From: Sphingomonas sp. LY29
GTDB lineage: Bacteria > Pseudomonadota > Alphaproteobacteria > Sphingomonadales > Sphingomonadaceae
Length of the DNA: 64,000 bases
Direction: 5' to 3'
Assembly: GCF_035593985.1 (NCBI RefSeq)
Contig: NZ_CP141587.1
Span: 1,920,001-1,984,000 of the forward strand
Part shown: in pieces, positions 27,191-36,178 of the stretch
Layout: each line of letters starts with the position of its first letter
How positions within the stretch are numbered: the first letter of the stretch is position 1
Program-made: the position numbers and the translations under genes
Notes under the pieces: generated by a model
What the model saw: the letters and a program-made list of their open reading frames with translations, nothing else
The model's database searches: none
What the model was told of the DNA's origin: nothing

Positions 27191-28831
27191 GTGGCCACGT
27201 TACCGACCAAGAGCATCTACATCGGCGCCCGCAGCGGCGGCGCGTCGCCGCAGCAGCTGGAACTGAAGCGCGCCAATCGCCACGGCCTGATCGCGGGCGC
27301 AACCGGCACCGGCAAGACAGTTACCCTGCAAGGCATCGTCGAAGGCCTGTCGCAGGCGGGCATCCCGACATTCGTCGCCGACGTGAAGGGCGACCTCGCT
27401 GGCCTCGCCATGCCCGGCGCCGCGACCGCCAAGACCCACGAACCCTTTACCGCCCGCGCTGCCGAGATCGGCTACACCGACTGGGCTTATGCCGGCTGCC
27501 CGGTTCAATTCTGGGACCTGTTCGGAGAGTCCGGCCACCCGGTCCGCACCACCGTCAGCGAGATGGGCCCGCTGCTCCTTGCGCGACTGATGAACCTCAA
27601 CGAGGTCCAGGAAGGCGTGCTGACCATCGCCTTCCACGTCGCCGACAAGGAGGGGCTGATGCTCCTCGACCTCGACGATCTTCAGGCGATGCTGGTCCAC
27701 GTCGGTGAGCGCGCCGACGAACTGACTCTCGAATATGGCAACGTCTCCAAGCCGAGCGTCGGCGCGATCCAGCGGTCGCTGCTCCAGCTTCGCGCGCAGG
27801 GCGGCGACCATTTTTTCGGCGAGCCTGCGTTGGATCTGGAGGATTTCCTCAAGATCGACGAAAATGGGCAGGGGATCGTCAACATCCTCGCGGCGGACAA
27901 GCTCATGGCCAGCCCGCGCCTCTACTCGACTTTCCTACTGTGGCTGCTCAGCGAGTTGTTCGAGCAGCTTCCCGAGGTCGGCGACACTGACCAGCCCAAG
28001 CTCGCCTTCTTCTTCGACGAAGCGCATCTGCTGTTCGAGGACGCGCCGCCCGCCTTGATCGAAAAGGTCGAGCAGGTCGTCCGCCTGATCCGTTCGAAGG
28101 CGGTCGGCGTCTACTTCATCACGCAAAACCCGATCGACATCCCCGACAAGGTCGCGGGGCAGCTCGGCAACCGTGTCCAGCACGCGCTCCGCGCCTTCAC
28201 GCCGCGCGACCAGGCCGCGGTCCGCTCGGCGGCGGAGACTTTCCGGCAGAACCCCGACATCGACGTCGCGACCGCGATCACCGAACTGAAGGTCGGGGAA
28301 GCGCTCGTCTCGCTGCTGCTTCCCGACGGCTCGCCCAGCCCGGTCGAACGCGTCCTCATCAAGCCGCCCGCCTCGCGCGTCGGTCCGCTGACTGCGCAGG
28401 AACGCGCCGTGCTGATCCAGACCGACGTGATCGGCGCGAAGTACGACACGCTGCTCGACCGCGACAGTGCGGAGGAAATTCTCAAGGCCAAGGGCGACGA
28501 GGCGGCCGCCGCCGCCGCCGCTGCCAAGGCCGACACCGAGGCGAAGAAGGCGGCCGCGCAGCAGGCCAAACTCGATGCTGCTGCAGCCAAGGAAGCCGCC
28601 CGTGCCAACGCCGCCGAGGAACGCGCGCGCGTCGCCGCGATGCGCGAGGAAGAGCGTCAGGCCCGTCTCGCCGAACGCGAGGAAGCGCGGCGCGCCCGGG
28701 AAGCCGCCAAGCCGTCGATGGCCGACAAGATGATGCAGTCGGCGGGACGCTCGATCGCCTCGTCGGTCGGCCGGCAGCTTGGCAATTCGCTGCTGCGCGG
28801 AATCTTCGGCGGGCTGATCCGTGGTCGTTGA
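27191..28831 (+). CDS. HerA-like/DUF853 (YjgR) P-loop ATPase
   Basis: A 546-residue ATPase of the DUF853 group, related to HerA/FtsK pumps. Walker A is GATGTGKT at residues 36-43 and Walker B is KLAFFFDEAHLLFED near 275-289. Conserved VPVFVADVKGDLAGLA-like sequence, VGVYFITQNPIDIPDKVAGQLGNRVQHALRAFTPRDQ and DIDVATAITELKVGEALVS follow. Residues about 430-510 form a long Ala/Lys/Glu/Arg-rich, probably coiled-coil segment before the C-terminal Gly-rich end. The start is GTG at 27191, with AAGGAG about 10 nt upstream. The biological role of the family is not established. It overlaps the next gene by 11 nt. Confidence 0.9.
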   Translation: MATLPTKSIYIGARSGGASPQQLELKRANRHGLIAGATGTGKTVTLQGIVEGLSQAGIPTFVADVKGDLAGLAMPGAATAKTHEPFTARAAEIGYTDWAYAGCPVQFWDLFGESGHPVRTTVSEMGPLLLARLMNLNEVQEGVLTIAFHVADKEGLMLLDLDDLQAMLVHVGERADELTLEYGNVSKPSVGAIQRSLLQLRAQGGDHFFGEPALDLEDFLKIDENGQGIVNILAADKLMASPRLYSTFLLWLLSELFEQLPEVGDTDQPKLAFFFDEAHLLFEDAPPALIEKVEQVVRLIRSKAVGVYFITQNPIDIPDKVAGQLGNRVQHALRAFTPRDQAAVRSAAETFRQNPDIDVATAITELKVGEALVSLLLPDGSPSPVERVLIKPPASRVGPLTAQERAVLIQTDVIGAKYDTLLDRDSAEEILKAKGDEAAAAAAAAKADTEAKKAAAQQAKLDAAAAKEAARANAAEERARVAAMREEERQARLAEREEARRAREAAKPSMADKMMQSAGRSIASSVGRQLGNSLLRGIFGGLIRGR

Positions 28832-29219
28832 TTCGCCCTGCCTCGATGCGCGCGGCCTCGAGCAGGCGTGGCGCGACGCGCTCGTCGCCAAAGACGAACC
28901 GACGCTTCGCCGACTGATCCACCCGCAGTTCAAGCTCGTCGGCGTCCGCGCGACGGGGCCGGTGTCGGTCGACCTCGAACAATGGATCACCGCGCTGCAG
29001 CGAATGGACATCGCCAACCTCGACGTCCGCGTCACCGAATGCGTGTCGCTCGACGACACGATGGTCGCGACGGTCGATGCGCAGTGGAAGGTCCGCTACC
29101 TTGGCCAGCTTATCGACGAGCGCGTACTCCTCACCGATGTCTGGGTCCGCGTCGGCAACGATTGGCAGGTCCTCCGCCGCCACAGTTCGCCGCTTGCCTG
29201 CGGGGCCAAGATCGACTGA
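28821..29219 (+). CDS. NTF2-like/DUF4440 family protein
   Basis: A 132-residue protein with the pattern of a small NTF2-like fold. An N-terminal helix (LEQAWRDALVAKDEPTLRRLIHPQFKLVGV) is followed by alternating strands ending in TDVWVRVGNDWQVLRRHSSPL, a typical DUF4440/SnoaL-like finish. No catalytic residues can be assigned. The GTG start overlaps the end of the DUF853 gene by 11 nt, so the two are translationally coupled. Confidence 0.75.
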   Translation: MVVDSPCLDARGLEQAWRDALVAKDEPTLRRLIHPQFKLVGVRATGPVSVDLEQWITALQRMDIANLDVRVTECVSLDDTMVATVDAQWKVRYLGQLIDERVLLTDVWVRVGNDWQVLRRHSSPLACGAKID

Positions 29220-29301
29220 CCGCCGCGCCCGTCGCGCCCATTGATTTGCCGTCACGAAAGAGTCATCCTCCGCCGCGTTGTCATGTCGTTTGAGGGGAAC
29301 G

Positions 29302-29622
29302 ATGATGTTGACGTTGATGATGGCGATCGCGGTTGCGGCGCCCAATCCCGGTTCGATCGATGCGCCGCGGAAGGCCTATTCGGCCTGCCTGAAAAGCTTC
29401 GAGACCAAGAGCATGGCCGACAAGCTCGCACCCGCGGCTTATTCGGAAGCGCTGAAGTCGGCCTGCGCGGCGGAAGCATCGAAGCTGATGTCCGCGCTGA
29501 TCGCCTACGATGTCGCGATGGGGACCAAGCGTCCCGCCGCCATGTCGAATGCGGAAACCGATCTTGGCGATTACCGGACGATCAGCGAAGAGCGCTACAA
29601 GGACATGAACACGCCGCAATAG
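29302..29622 (+). CDS. Small secreted helical protein, unknown function
   Basis: A protein of 106 residues with a signal peptide (MMLTLMMAIAVAAPNPG). The mature part looks mostly helical and has two cysteines (YSACLKSFETKSMADKLAPAAY and ALKSACAAEASKLM), which could form a disulfide in the periplasm. A run DYRTISEERYKDM ends it. The start at 29302 is one of two adjacent ATGs with GAGGGGAA about 3 nt upstream. I recognise no named family. It lies alone between the NTF2-like gene and the amidohydrolase gene. Confidence 0.7.
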   Translation: MMLTLMMAIAVAAPNPGSIDAPRKAYSACLKSFETKSMADKLAPAAYSEALKSACAAEASKLMSALIAYDVAMGTKRPAAMSNAETDLGDYRTISEERYKDMNTPQ

Positions 29623-29671
29623 TCGCACCGACGGGCGTGGACTTTGTGCCGCGCGCCGTTAGGCTTGCGCA

Positions 29672-30862
29672 ATGGCGACGACCTTCGACGATGCGGCGCT
29701 GGCTGAACGCGAGCCGCTGATCGCGCTTCGCCGCGCGATTCATGCCGACCCCGAGCTTGGCCTCGACTGCCCGCGCACCCGCGACAAGCTGCTCGACGCG
29801 CTCGCCAACCTTCCGCTGACGATCCGGCGGAGCGAGCGGACGACCGGCTTCATCGCCACGCTCGACAGCGGGCGTCCCGGCCGCACCGTGCTCCTGCGCG
29901 GCGACATGGACGCGCTGCCGATCGAGGAGGCCACCGGCCTCGACTTCGCCAGCCGAACCGCGGGATGGATGCACGCCTGCGGCCACGACACCCATTCGGC
30001 GATGCTCGCGACCGCCGCGCGCGTCCTTTGCGCGCGCCGCGACCGCTTCGACGGTCGCATCGCCTTCATGTTCCAGCCGGGTGAGGAAGGGCATGGCGGC
30101 GCGCGCATCATGCTGGAAGAAGGCCTGCTAGGCGATCCGCTGCCCGACGCAGCCTTCGCGCTTCATATCTGGCCGACGCTGCCGCTCGGCGTTGTTGCCT
30201 GTCGCGCCGGCGCGATGCTGGCGTCGACCGACACGCTGAGAGCGCGGATCGTCGGGCGAGGAGGGCATGCCGCGATGCCGCACGACGCGCTCGATCCCGT
30301 TCCGGTGGCGGCGGAAATCGTCCTTGCGCTCCAATCCGAAGTCGCGCGCCGCACGCCGGTGACCGACCCGATCGTCCTGTCGATCACCAAGATTTCGGGC
30401 GGGACGACGCACAACGTCCTTCCCGACGCGGTCGACCTGCTCGGCACGCTCCGCACCTTGTCGCCCGAGGCCCGGGCAAGGGGCCGCGAAGCGTTCGAAC
30501 GAATTTGCACTCACATCGCCGCTGCGCACGGCTGCACTGCCGAAGTAGCGGTCGATCCCGGCTACCCGCCGACGGTCAACGACCCGAGCGCCGCGGCGCT
30601 GGTGCGGGAAATCGCGGGCGATCGCTACCAGGAGCTTGGCGCGTCCAACATGGGCGGCGAGGACTTCAGCTATGTGCTCGAGCGCGTGCCCGGCGCAATG
30701 GCGTTCCTCGGCGTCGCCTCGCCCGGCGAGGACGCAGGCCAGCGTCCGCCGCTCCACAATCCGGGAATGACCATCGACGAGGATGCGCTGCCGATCGGGG
30801 TCGCGCTGCACTGCGCCTTCGCGACTCGTTTCCTCGAATCGGGCTGGGACGAAAGCCGCTAG
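29672..30862 (+). CDS. M20-family amidohydrolase (hippurate-hydrolase type)
   Basis: Zinc-type aminoacylase/carboxypeptidase of peptidase family M20D. Metal-site motifs are visible: LLRGDMDALPI (residues 75-84), HACGHDTHSAML (Cys103, His105) and FQPGEEGHGGA (Glu138, Glu139). The dimerisation domain follows (GRGGHAAMPHDALDPV), and the last metal ligand is near the C-terminus (PLHNPGMTIDEDAL). Length (396) is normal. Related enzymes cleave N-acyl amino acids; the substrate here is unknown. It is 62 nt upstream of the OPT transporter gene on the same strand, which suggests a peptide-use context, but each may have its own promoter. Confidence 0.92.
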   Translation: MATTFDDAALAEREPLIALRRAIHADPELGLDCPRTRDKLLDALANLPLTIRRSERTTGFIATLDSGRPGRTVLLRGDMDALPIEEATGLDFASRTAGWMHACGHDTHSAMLATAARVLCARRDRFDGRIAFMFQPGEEGHGGARIMLEEGLLGDPLPDAAFALHIWPTLPLGVVACRAGAMLASTDTLRARIVGRGGHAAMPHDALDPVPVAAEIVLALQSEVARRTPVTDPIVLSITKISGGTTHNVLPDAVDLLGTLRTLSPEARARGREAFERICTHIAAAHGCTAEVAVDPGYPPTVNDPSAAALVREIAGDRYQELGASNMGGEDFSYVLERVPGAMAFLGVASPGEDAGQRPPLHNPGMTIDEDALPIGVALHCAFATRFLESGWDESR

Positions 30863-30923
30863 ACTTTCCCCGGCGATGCGGCGACGTTCCGCGTCTCAGG
30901 CGTAAAACCAACCGGGGCGGCAC

Positions 30924-32948
30924 ATGGCATCTTCCATTCCAACGACGACGCTGAAGGAATTCACGCTTCGCGGCGTGATCATCGGCGCGGTGCTGACCCT
31001 GCTGTTCACCGCCGCCAACGTCTATCTTGGCCTGAAGATCGGCATCACCTTCGCCACCTCGATCCCCGCCGCGGTCATCTCGATGGCGGTGCTCAAGGCC
31101 TTCCGCGACGCCACGATCCAGGAAAACAACATCGTCCAGACGATCGCGTCGGCGGCGGGAACGCTCAGCGCGATCATCTTCGTCCTTCCCGGCCTGATCA
31201 TGGTCGGATGGTGGACCGGCTTCCCCTATTGGCTGTCGGTCGCGGTCATTGCCATCGGTGGCATACTGGGCGTCATGTATTCGGTCCCGCTGCGCCGTGC
31301 GCTGGTGACCGGAAGCGACCTTCCTTACCCGGAGGGCGTCGCCGCCGCCGAAGTGCTCAAGGTCGGCGCAGGCGTCGGCGGGGCGGAAGAGAATAAGCGC
31401 GGGCTGAACGCGATCCTGATTTCGTCGCTCGCATCGGCGGGCTATTTCATGCTCGCGAAGACCCGCCTCGTCGCGGAATCGGCGGAGCGGACGTTCCGCG
31501 TCGGCGCGGGCGCGACCAGCGCTTCCGCCAGCCTGTCGATGGCGCTGATCGGCGTCGGCCATCTCGTCGGTCTCGCGGTCGGCATCGCCATGATCGTCGG
31601 CCTGCTGATCGCGCGCGCGGTGCTACTGCCATGGCTGACGGCGCAGGCGGGCGTCGGGCCGACCACCGACATCGAAGCGCTGGTCGGCGACACCTTCCGC
31701 AGCCAGGTTCGCTTCATCGGTGCGGGCACGATCGGCGTCGCCGCGATCTGGACGTTGCTCAAGATCATCGGCCCGATCGCCAAGGGCATCCGCGCCTCGC
31801 TAGCCGCCAATCGCGCGCGGCGTGGCGGGGAAACGCTGGCACTGACCGAACGCGACCTTCCGATCACCATCGTTGGCGGCACGATCATCGCCGCGATGAT
31901 CCCGATCGCCTTCCTGCTGTCGGCCTTCGCGCAATCGGGTCCGATCGCCTCGGCGGGCGGCCTGACGATCTCGCTGTCGATCCTTTACATCCTTGGTGCG
32001 GGCGTCGTGATCGCGTCGGTCTGCGGCTACATGGCCGGGCTGATCGGCGCGTCGAACAGCCCGATTTCGGGCGTCGGCATCCTGTCGGTGCTCGGCATTT
32101 CGCTGATCCTCGCGGGCCTGTTCGGCAGCGGCGGAAGCGATCCCGAGGCGACACAGGCGCTGGTCGCTTTCGCCTTGTTCGTCACCGCGATCATCTTCGG
32201 GATTGCGACGATCTCGAACGACAATTTGCAGGACCTCAAGACTGGCCAGTTGGTCGGCGCGACGCCATGGCGTCAGCAGGTCGCGCTGGTGCTGGGCGTG
32301 ATCTTCGGTTCGCTGGTGATCCCGCCGATCCTCGACCTGCTCAACACCGCGTTCGGCTTCGCCGGCGCACCGGGAGCGGGGGAGAATGCCCTCGCGGCCC
32401 CGCAGGCGGCGCTGATCTCGGCGATCGCGCAGGGCGTGCTCGGCGGCGACCTCGACTGGAGCTTGATCGGGATCGGCGCGGGCATCGGCGTGGCGGTGAT
32501 CATCGCCGACGAAGCGCTTCGTCGCGGCACCACCAAGTACAGCCTTCCCGCGCTCGCGGTCGGCATGGGCATCTATCTTCCGATGGACCTGACGCTGCTG
32601 ATCCCGATCGGCGCGCTTGCGGGCTATCTCTACAATCGCTGGGCCGAGCGGCAAGCCAACCCCGCCTTCGCCGAGCGGATCGGCACGCTGATGGCGACCG
32701 GCCTGATCGTCGGTGAAAGCCTAATGGGCGTGCTCTATGCGGGCATCGTTGCCGCCGCCGAACGCGGCGGTTCGGAGAGTGCGGGCGAAGTGCTGGCGCT
32801 GGTCGAGGATTTCCCGGCAGCGGTTCCGGCCGGACTGCTGCTATTCGCGGTGCTCATCGCCGGGCTTTACGCCTGGACGCGTGGCCGGGCGCGCGACGGA
32901 CTGCCCGCCGCCGAAACCCAGGCCGACGTCGAAGGAGCGCTGCGCTAA
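30924..32948 (+). CDS. OPT-family oligopeptide transporter
   Basis: A 674-residue inner-membrane protein with about 15 hydrophobic segments. Its start [29 protein letters not shown] is the signature of the bacterial OPT family. Further conserved parts are [40 protein letters not shown] and [16 protein letters not shown]. Family members move oligopeptides or metal-chelate complexes by proton coupling; the substrate here is unknown. Its stop codon interlocks with that of queF on the opposite strand. Confidence 0.93.
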   Translation: MASSIPTTTLKEFTLRGVIIGAVLTLLFTAANVYLGLKIGITFATSIPAAVISMAVLKAFRDATIQENNIVQTIASAAGTLSAIIFVLPGLIMVGWWTGFPYWLSVAVIAIGGILGVMYSVPLRRALVTGSDLPYPEGVAAAEVLKVGAGVGGAEENKRGLNAILISSLASAGYFMLAKTRLVAESAERTFRVGAGATSASASLSMALIGVGHLVGLAVGIAMIVGLLIARAVLLPWLTAQAGVGPTTDIEALVGDTFRSQVRFIGAGTIGVAAIWTLLKIIGPIAKGIRASLAANRARRGGETLALTERDLPITIVGGTIIAAMIPIAFLLSAFAQSGPIASAGGLTISLSILYILGAGVVIASVCGYMAGLIGASNSPISGVGILSVLGISLILAGLFGSGGSDPEATQALVAFALFVTAIIFGIATISNDNLQDLKTGQLVGATPWRQQVALVLGVIFGSLVIPPILDLLNTAFGFAGAPGAGENALAAPQAALISAIAQGVLGGDLDWSLIGIGAGIGVAVIIADEALRRGTTKYSLPALAVGMGIYLPMDLTLLIPIGALAGYLYNRWAERQANPAFAERIGTLMATGLIVGESLMGVLYAGIVAAAERGGSESAGEVLALVEDFPAAVPAGLLLFAVLIAGLYAWTRGRARDGLPAAETQADVEGALR

Positions 32949-33391
32949 CCGCGGCCGCGGTAGGAAGCGACGCCTTGGTCGGGAACCCACAGCCCGGCCG
33001 GCGGCGCGTCCGACTGCCAGAAGACGTCGATCGGGATCCCGCCACGCGGGTACCAGTAGCCGCCGATGCGAAGCCACGTCGGCTTCATTTCCTCGACCAG
33101 CCGCTGGCCGATGCCGACGGTCACGTCCTCGTGAAAGCCCGCGTGATTGCGGAACGAGCCGAGAAACAGCTTCAGGCTCTTCGATTCGACGATCGTCTCG
33201 CCGGGGGCATAATCGATGACGAGATGCGCGAAGTCGGGCTGGCCGGTGACCGGGCACAGCGACGTGAATTCGGGCGCGGCGAAGCGGACGAGATAGAGGC
33301 TGCCGACGCGCGGATTGGGGACATAGTCGAGCACGGCTTCCTCGGGCGAAGCGGGAAGCGCGCTGGTCTGGCCAAGATGTTTCGGGGTCAT
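32945..33391 (-). CDS. queF: NADPH-dependent preQ0 reductase (QueF)
   Basis: Reduces 7-cyano-7-deazaguanine to the aminomethyl form (preQ1) in queuosine biosynthesis. It is the short single-domain type, 148 residues. The catalytic pair is Cys46 and Asp53 in [16 protein letters not shown]. The NADPH motif [21 protein letters not shown] lies at about 69-89, and the [15 protein letters not shown] end is diagnostic. The start is the ATG at 33389-33391. No queuosine riboswitch was recognised upstream. Confidence 0.96.
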   Translation of the reverse strand: MTPKHLGQTSALPASPEEAVLDYVPNPRVGSLYLVRFAAPEFTSLCPVTGQPDFAHLVIDYAPGETIVESKSLKLFLGSFRNHAGFHEDVTVGIGQRLVEEMKPTWLRIGGYWYPRGGIPIDVFWQSDAPPAGLWVPDQGVASYRGRG

Positions 33392-33459
33392 GGGGACGGG
33401 CTCCTAGCAGGGCTCGCCGCCGCTCGCTATCCTGCGAAGGCGGTGTGAAGGAGTAGGCG

Positions 33460-34293
33460 ATGGACAATCTGGTGACCACCGATTGGCTGGCAAGGAATCT
33501 CGACCAGCCCGATCTTGCCATCGTCGACGCCAGCTATTTCATGGCGGCAGACGGTCGCGATGCAGCCGCCGAGTTCCAGATGGCGCACATTCCGGGCGCC
33601 CGCTTCTTCGACATTGGCACGATCGCCGATCCGGCTCGTCCGGCGATGCACATGCTACCCTCGGCCAACGACTTCGGCGCGGCGATGATCGCGCTCGGCG
33701 TCGGCCGCGACGATCGGATCGTGGTCTATGACAACAGCCCGCTGCGATCCTCCGCGCGGGCGTGGTTTATGTTGCGGCACTATGGCGCGGACCGCGTCGC
33801 GATTCTCGACGGCGGCCTGGCCAAGTGGAAGGTGGAAGGGCGGCCGCTGGAGAGCGGTCCGGCGAAGCCCCGCGCTACGCGGTTCGACGCACGGGCGGCG
33901 CCGGGCGAGGTCCTCGACCTGTCGGCCATGCGCGAAGGCCTGAACATTCCTGTGCTCGACGCGCGCGGCAGGGCCCGCTTCGAAGGCACTGAACCCGATC
34001 CGCGCCCGGGCGTCGCCGACGGCCACATCCCGGGATCGCGCAACCTGCCCTACGCCTCGCTCTATCGGGAGGACGGCACGTTCAAGTCCGACGACGAATT
34101 GCGCCGCCTCTTTGCGGAGGCGCGGATCGACCCCGAGCAGCCCTTCGTCGCCACCTGCGGATCCGGGGTCACCGCCAACTCTCTGCTGTTCGCGGCGCGG
34201 CGCCTCGGCGGGAGAGAGGGCAAGCTCTACGACGGAAGCTGGAGCGAATGGGGCGCCGATCCGGCGACGCCCAAGGCCAAGGGCCCGGCCTAG
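33460..34293 (+). CDS. sseA: 3-mercaptopyruvate sulfurtransferase (two-domain rhodanese)
   Basis: Transfers sulfur from 3-mercaptopyruvate to thiol acceptors. Two rhodanese domains occupy 277 residues. The first (about 1-135) is inactive, with DNSPLRSSARAWFML in place of the active loop. The second (about 160-270) has the active-site loop CGSGVTAN with Cys233, matching the CG[S/T]GVT signature of mercaptopyruvate rather than thiosulfate enzymes. It starts about 14 nt after a GAAGGAG stretch. Its stop interlocks with the convergent small gene. Confidence 0.93.
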   Translation: MDNLVTTDWLARNLDQPDLAIVDASYFMAADGRDAAAEFQMAHIPGARFFDIGTIADPARPAMHMLPSANDFGAAMIALGVGRDDRIVVYDNSPLRSSARAWFMLRHYGADRVAILDGGLAKWKVEGRPLESGPAKPRATRFDARAAPGEVLDLSAMREGLNIPVLDARGRARFEGTEPDPRPGVADGHIPGSRNLPYASLYREDGTFKSDDELRRLFAEARIDPEQPFVATCGSGVTANSLLFAARRLGGREGKLYDGSWSEWGADPATPKAKGPA

Positions 34294-34649
34294 AGGCTGA
34301 ACAGCTGGTCGATCGAATCGACCTCGCGATCAAGCTCGCTCCGCAGGCGTTCCACAGCGGCCGGGTTCGCCTTGTGCGCGGCCAGTGCTTCTAGTCCCGC
34401 GGCGGCGGCGGCTGCAGTGCGCGCGGATCGTGTATCGAAACAACGGCGACGCGCGGGCGTGGCGACCGGCCACGCGGCGGCAAGCTTGGCCTCGGCCATC
34501 GACTCGCTCGGCTCCATCCCCGCAACCTGCTCGACGCACGCCAGCGCCTGACGGATCGATGCCAGCCGGGCGATCGCCTCGGCGTAGGGGCCGGGCGCCT
34601 CGACGGCGTCGATCGGACGCGCGTCCGACTCGGGAAGGAAGTGGATCAT
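34290..34649 (-). CDS. Hypothetical protein of 119 residues
   Basis: A soluble, mostly helical, Ala-rich protein starting MIHFLPESDARPIDAVEAPG and ending DREVDSIDQLFSL. It has no signal peptide or membrane segment. I recognise no family. It lies 38 nt downstream of the CtrA-like DNA-binding protein gene on the same strand and its stop overlaps that of sseA by 4 nt, so it may belong to the same transcript as the regulator. A start at 34649 is used because the frame upstream runs into the neighbouring gene. Confidence 0.6.
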   Translation of the reverse strand: MIHFLPESDARPIDAVEAPGPYAEAIARLASIRQALACVEQVAGMEPSESMAEAKLAAAWPVATPARRRCFDTRSARTAAAAAAGLEALAAHKANPAAVERLRSELDREVDSIDQLFSL

Positions 34650-34687
34650 CGCGCCGGTTTGACACGGCGCGGTAAACGACGCGTAAA

Positions 34688-35239
34688 TCAGGCCGCGGAA
34701 GCGGTCTCGATGTCGCGCAGGATCCAGCCGCGCTGCGGGATCGTCTCGATGAACTCCGCCCCGCTCGATGCCGAGCGCAGCTTCTTGCGAAGCTTGGAGA
34801 TGAACACGTCGATGATCTTGGGCTGCGGCTGATCGTCGGCGCGGCGATATAGATGCTTGAGCAGCATCTGCCGCGTCACGACGTTGTTGCGCGCGAACGC
34901 GAGCAGTTCGAGCACGCGATATTCCATCTCGGTGATGCCGATCGGATGGCCGTCGATGCGGATCAGCCGCTGGACCGGATCGACCGCGAGGCGCCCGCCG
35001 CACAGCGTTTCGGGCAATTCGCTGCCGTTCGCCTTGAGGCTGTCGAGCAGGCGCGACGCGGCCTCCTCATTGTCCTCAGGCGACAGGCGGACCGGCGAGC
35101 CGAGCAGCAGTTGCTGCACTTCGCCAAGGCTGCGATGCGCCTCTTCGACCAGGCGCGAGCCTTCTTCGAAGCGGCGGCGCGAACGGTCGAGCATCGCCTC
35201 GATCTCGACCAGGCGCGTGGATAGATTGTCCGAGCTCAT
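34688..35239 (-). CDS. CtrA-like winged-helix DNA-binding protein without a receiver domain
   Basis: A 183-residue protein. Residues about 5-45 look like a coiled coil (LVEIEAMLDRSRRRFEEGSRL and on). There is no receiver domain and no phospho-acceptor Asp. Residues about 80-177 are an OmpR-type winged helix very close in pattern to the DNA-binding half of CtrA: ITEMEYRVLELLAFARNNVVT, then MLLKHLYRRADDQPQPKIIDVFISKLRKKL (given here in parts) and FIETIPQRGWILRD. It probably binds DNA as a coiled-coil dimer, independent of phosphorylation. It sits 23 nt downstream of the DUF3035 lipoprotein gene. Confidence 0.8.
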   Translation of the reverse strand: MSSDNLSTRLVEIEAMLDRSRRRFEEGSRLVEEAHRSLGEVQQLLLGSPVRLSPEDNEEAASRLLDSLKANGSELPETLCGGRLAVDPVQRLIRIDGHPIGITEMEYRVLELLAFARNNVVTRQMLLKHLYRRADDQPQPKIIDVFISKLRKKLRSASSGAEFIETIPQRGWILRDIETASAA

Positions 35240-35262
35240 ATCTTCCCTCCCCCTGTGCGCGC

Positions 35263-35676
35263 TTACTGCTGCGGGGTTTGTGCGGACGCCTGGCTGCCGT
35301 CGCCCTCTGGCGCGGAGATGATCGTCTGCGTCGACTGCCCCTTGTCGACGACGCGCGTTTCGGGATCGCCCGCGGTCGAACGAACGCCGAGCGCGGCGCG
35401 GTCGCGGCCGGCGCTGTCGAGCAGCGAACTTTCGGTCGCGCTGCGCGGGGCGGGGCCGCCGAAGAGGGCTTCGATTGCCTGCGTCTGCGCATCGCTCGCG
35501 GTCAGGCTGACGGTGCCGGCGACCGGCGGGGTCAGGCTGTAGTCGGGCGGGATCACCAGCGGGGCGTTCCGCGCGACCGCGAATTCGTCCAGCGAGGCAC
35601 GCTGTCCTGACAGGACGCCGCAGCCGGCCAGCAGCAGGGCGGGGGCGAGGAGGGCTAGAGCCTTACGCATGTTCAT
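35263..35676 (-). CDS. DUF3035 lipoprotein
   Basis: A 137-residue predicted lipoprotein. The signal ends in the lipobox LLLAGC (Cys19), followed by a Ser/Gly start. The region FAVARNAPLVIPPDYSLTPP is the signature I associate with DUF3035, a family found next to lspA in Sphingomonadales and other Alphaproteobacteria. The rest is Gln/Ser/Ala-rich and probably flexible. The ATG at 35674-35676 has AAGGA about 5 nt upstream, and the gene overlaps the end of lspA by 14 nt. It would be processed by the signal peptidase encoded directly upstream. Confidence 0.85.
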   Translation of the reverse strand: MNMRKALALLAPALLLAGCGVLSGQRASLDEFAVARNAPLVIPPDYSLTPPVAGTVSLTASDAQTQAIEALFGGPAPRSATESSLLDSAGRDRAALGVRSTAGDPETRVVDKGQSTQTIISAPEGDGSQASAQTPQQ

Positions 35677-36178
35677 TCGTTCCTTCAGGTGCTGGGCTTC
35701 GCGTCGAATCGTCACGGACGAAAAAGGCGCGGAGCAGCAAGATCGCGACGCCGATGCTAATCGCCGCATCGGCGACATTAAAGACATAAAAGGGGCGAAA
35801 CGAGCCAAAATGCAGATCGAGGAAGTCGGCGACATAGCCGAACCGCACTCGATCGACGATATTTCCAAGCGCCCCGCCCAGCACCAGCGCCAGGCAAAGC
35901 TGGTCGCCGCGTTTGTTTTCGCGGGTGATCCACCACGCCACGCCGGCCGCAATTGCCGCGGTCGCGGCCACCAGCAACCAGCGGTGCGTGTCGTTCTGCG
36001 CCTGCGCCATGCCCAGGCTGATCCCGCGATTTTCGACCCAGGTCAGCGCGAAGATCGGCGCGATCTCGATCTGCCCGCGCGACTGCAGCGCCAGCGGACC
36101 GATCACGATCCACTTGGTCACCTGGTCGACCACGAACACGATCAGCGCCAGCACATAAGCGGCGGTCCGATTAGCCAT
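35663..36178 (-). CDS. lspA: Lipoprotein signal peptidase
   Basis: Inner-membrane aspartyl protease that cleaves prolipoproteins at the lipidated Cys. Four membrane segments lie in 171 residues. The two catalytic aspartates are expected at Asp118 in NIVDRVRFGYVADFLD and Asp137 in FNVADAAI, 19 residues apart as in Pseudomonas LspA. DQVTKW near residue 18 is also conserved. It overlaps the end of ileS by 8 nt, the classic ileS-lspA arrangement, and is followed by the DUF3035 lipoprotein gene. Confidence 0.97.
   Translation of the reverse strand: MANRTAAYVLALIVFVVDQVTKWIVIGPLALQSRGQIEIAPIFALTWVENRGISLGMAQAQNDTHRWLLVAATAAIAAGVAWWITRENKRGDQLCLALVLGGALGNIVDRVRFGYVADFLDLHFGSFRPFYVFNVADAAISIGVAILLLRAFFVRDDSTRSPAPEGTNEHA

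Noticed and set aside
32949..33459. A preQ1 riboswitch controlling queF
   Set aside because: Only 68 nt separate queF from the divergent sseA start and no pseudoknot-like pattern was seen; Alphaproteobacteria often regulate this gene differently.
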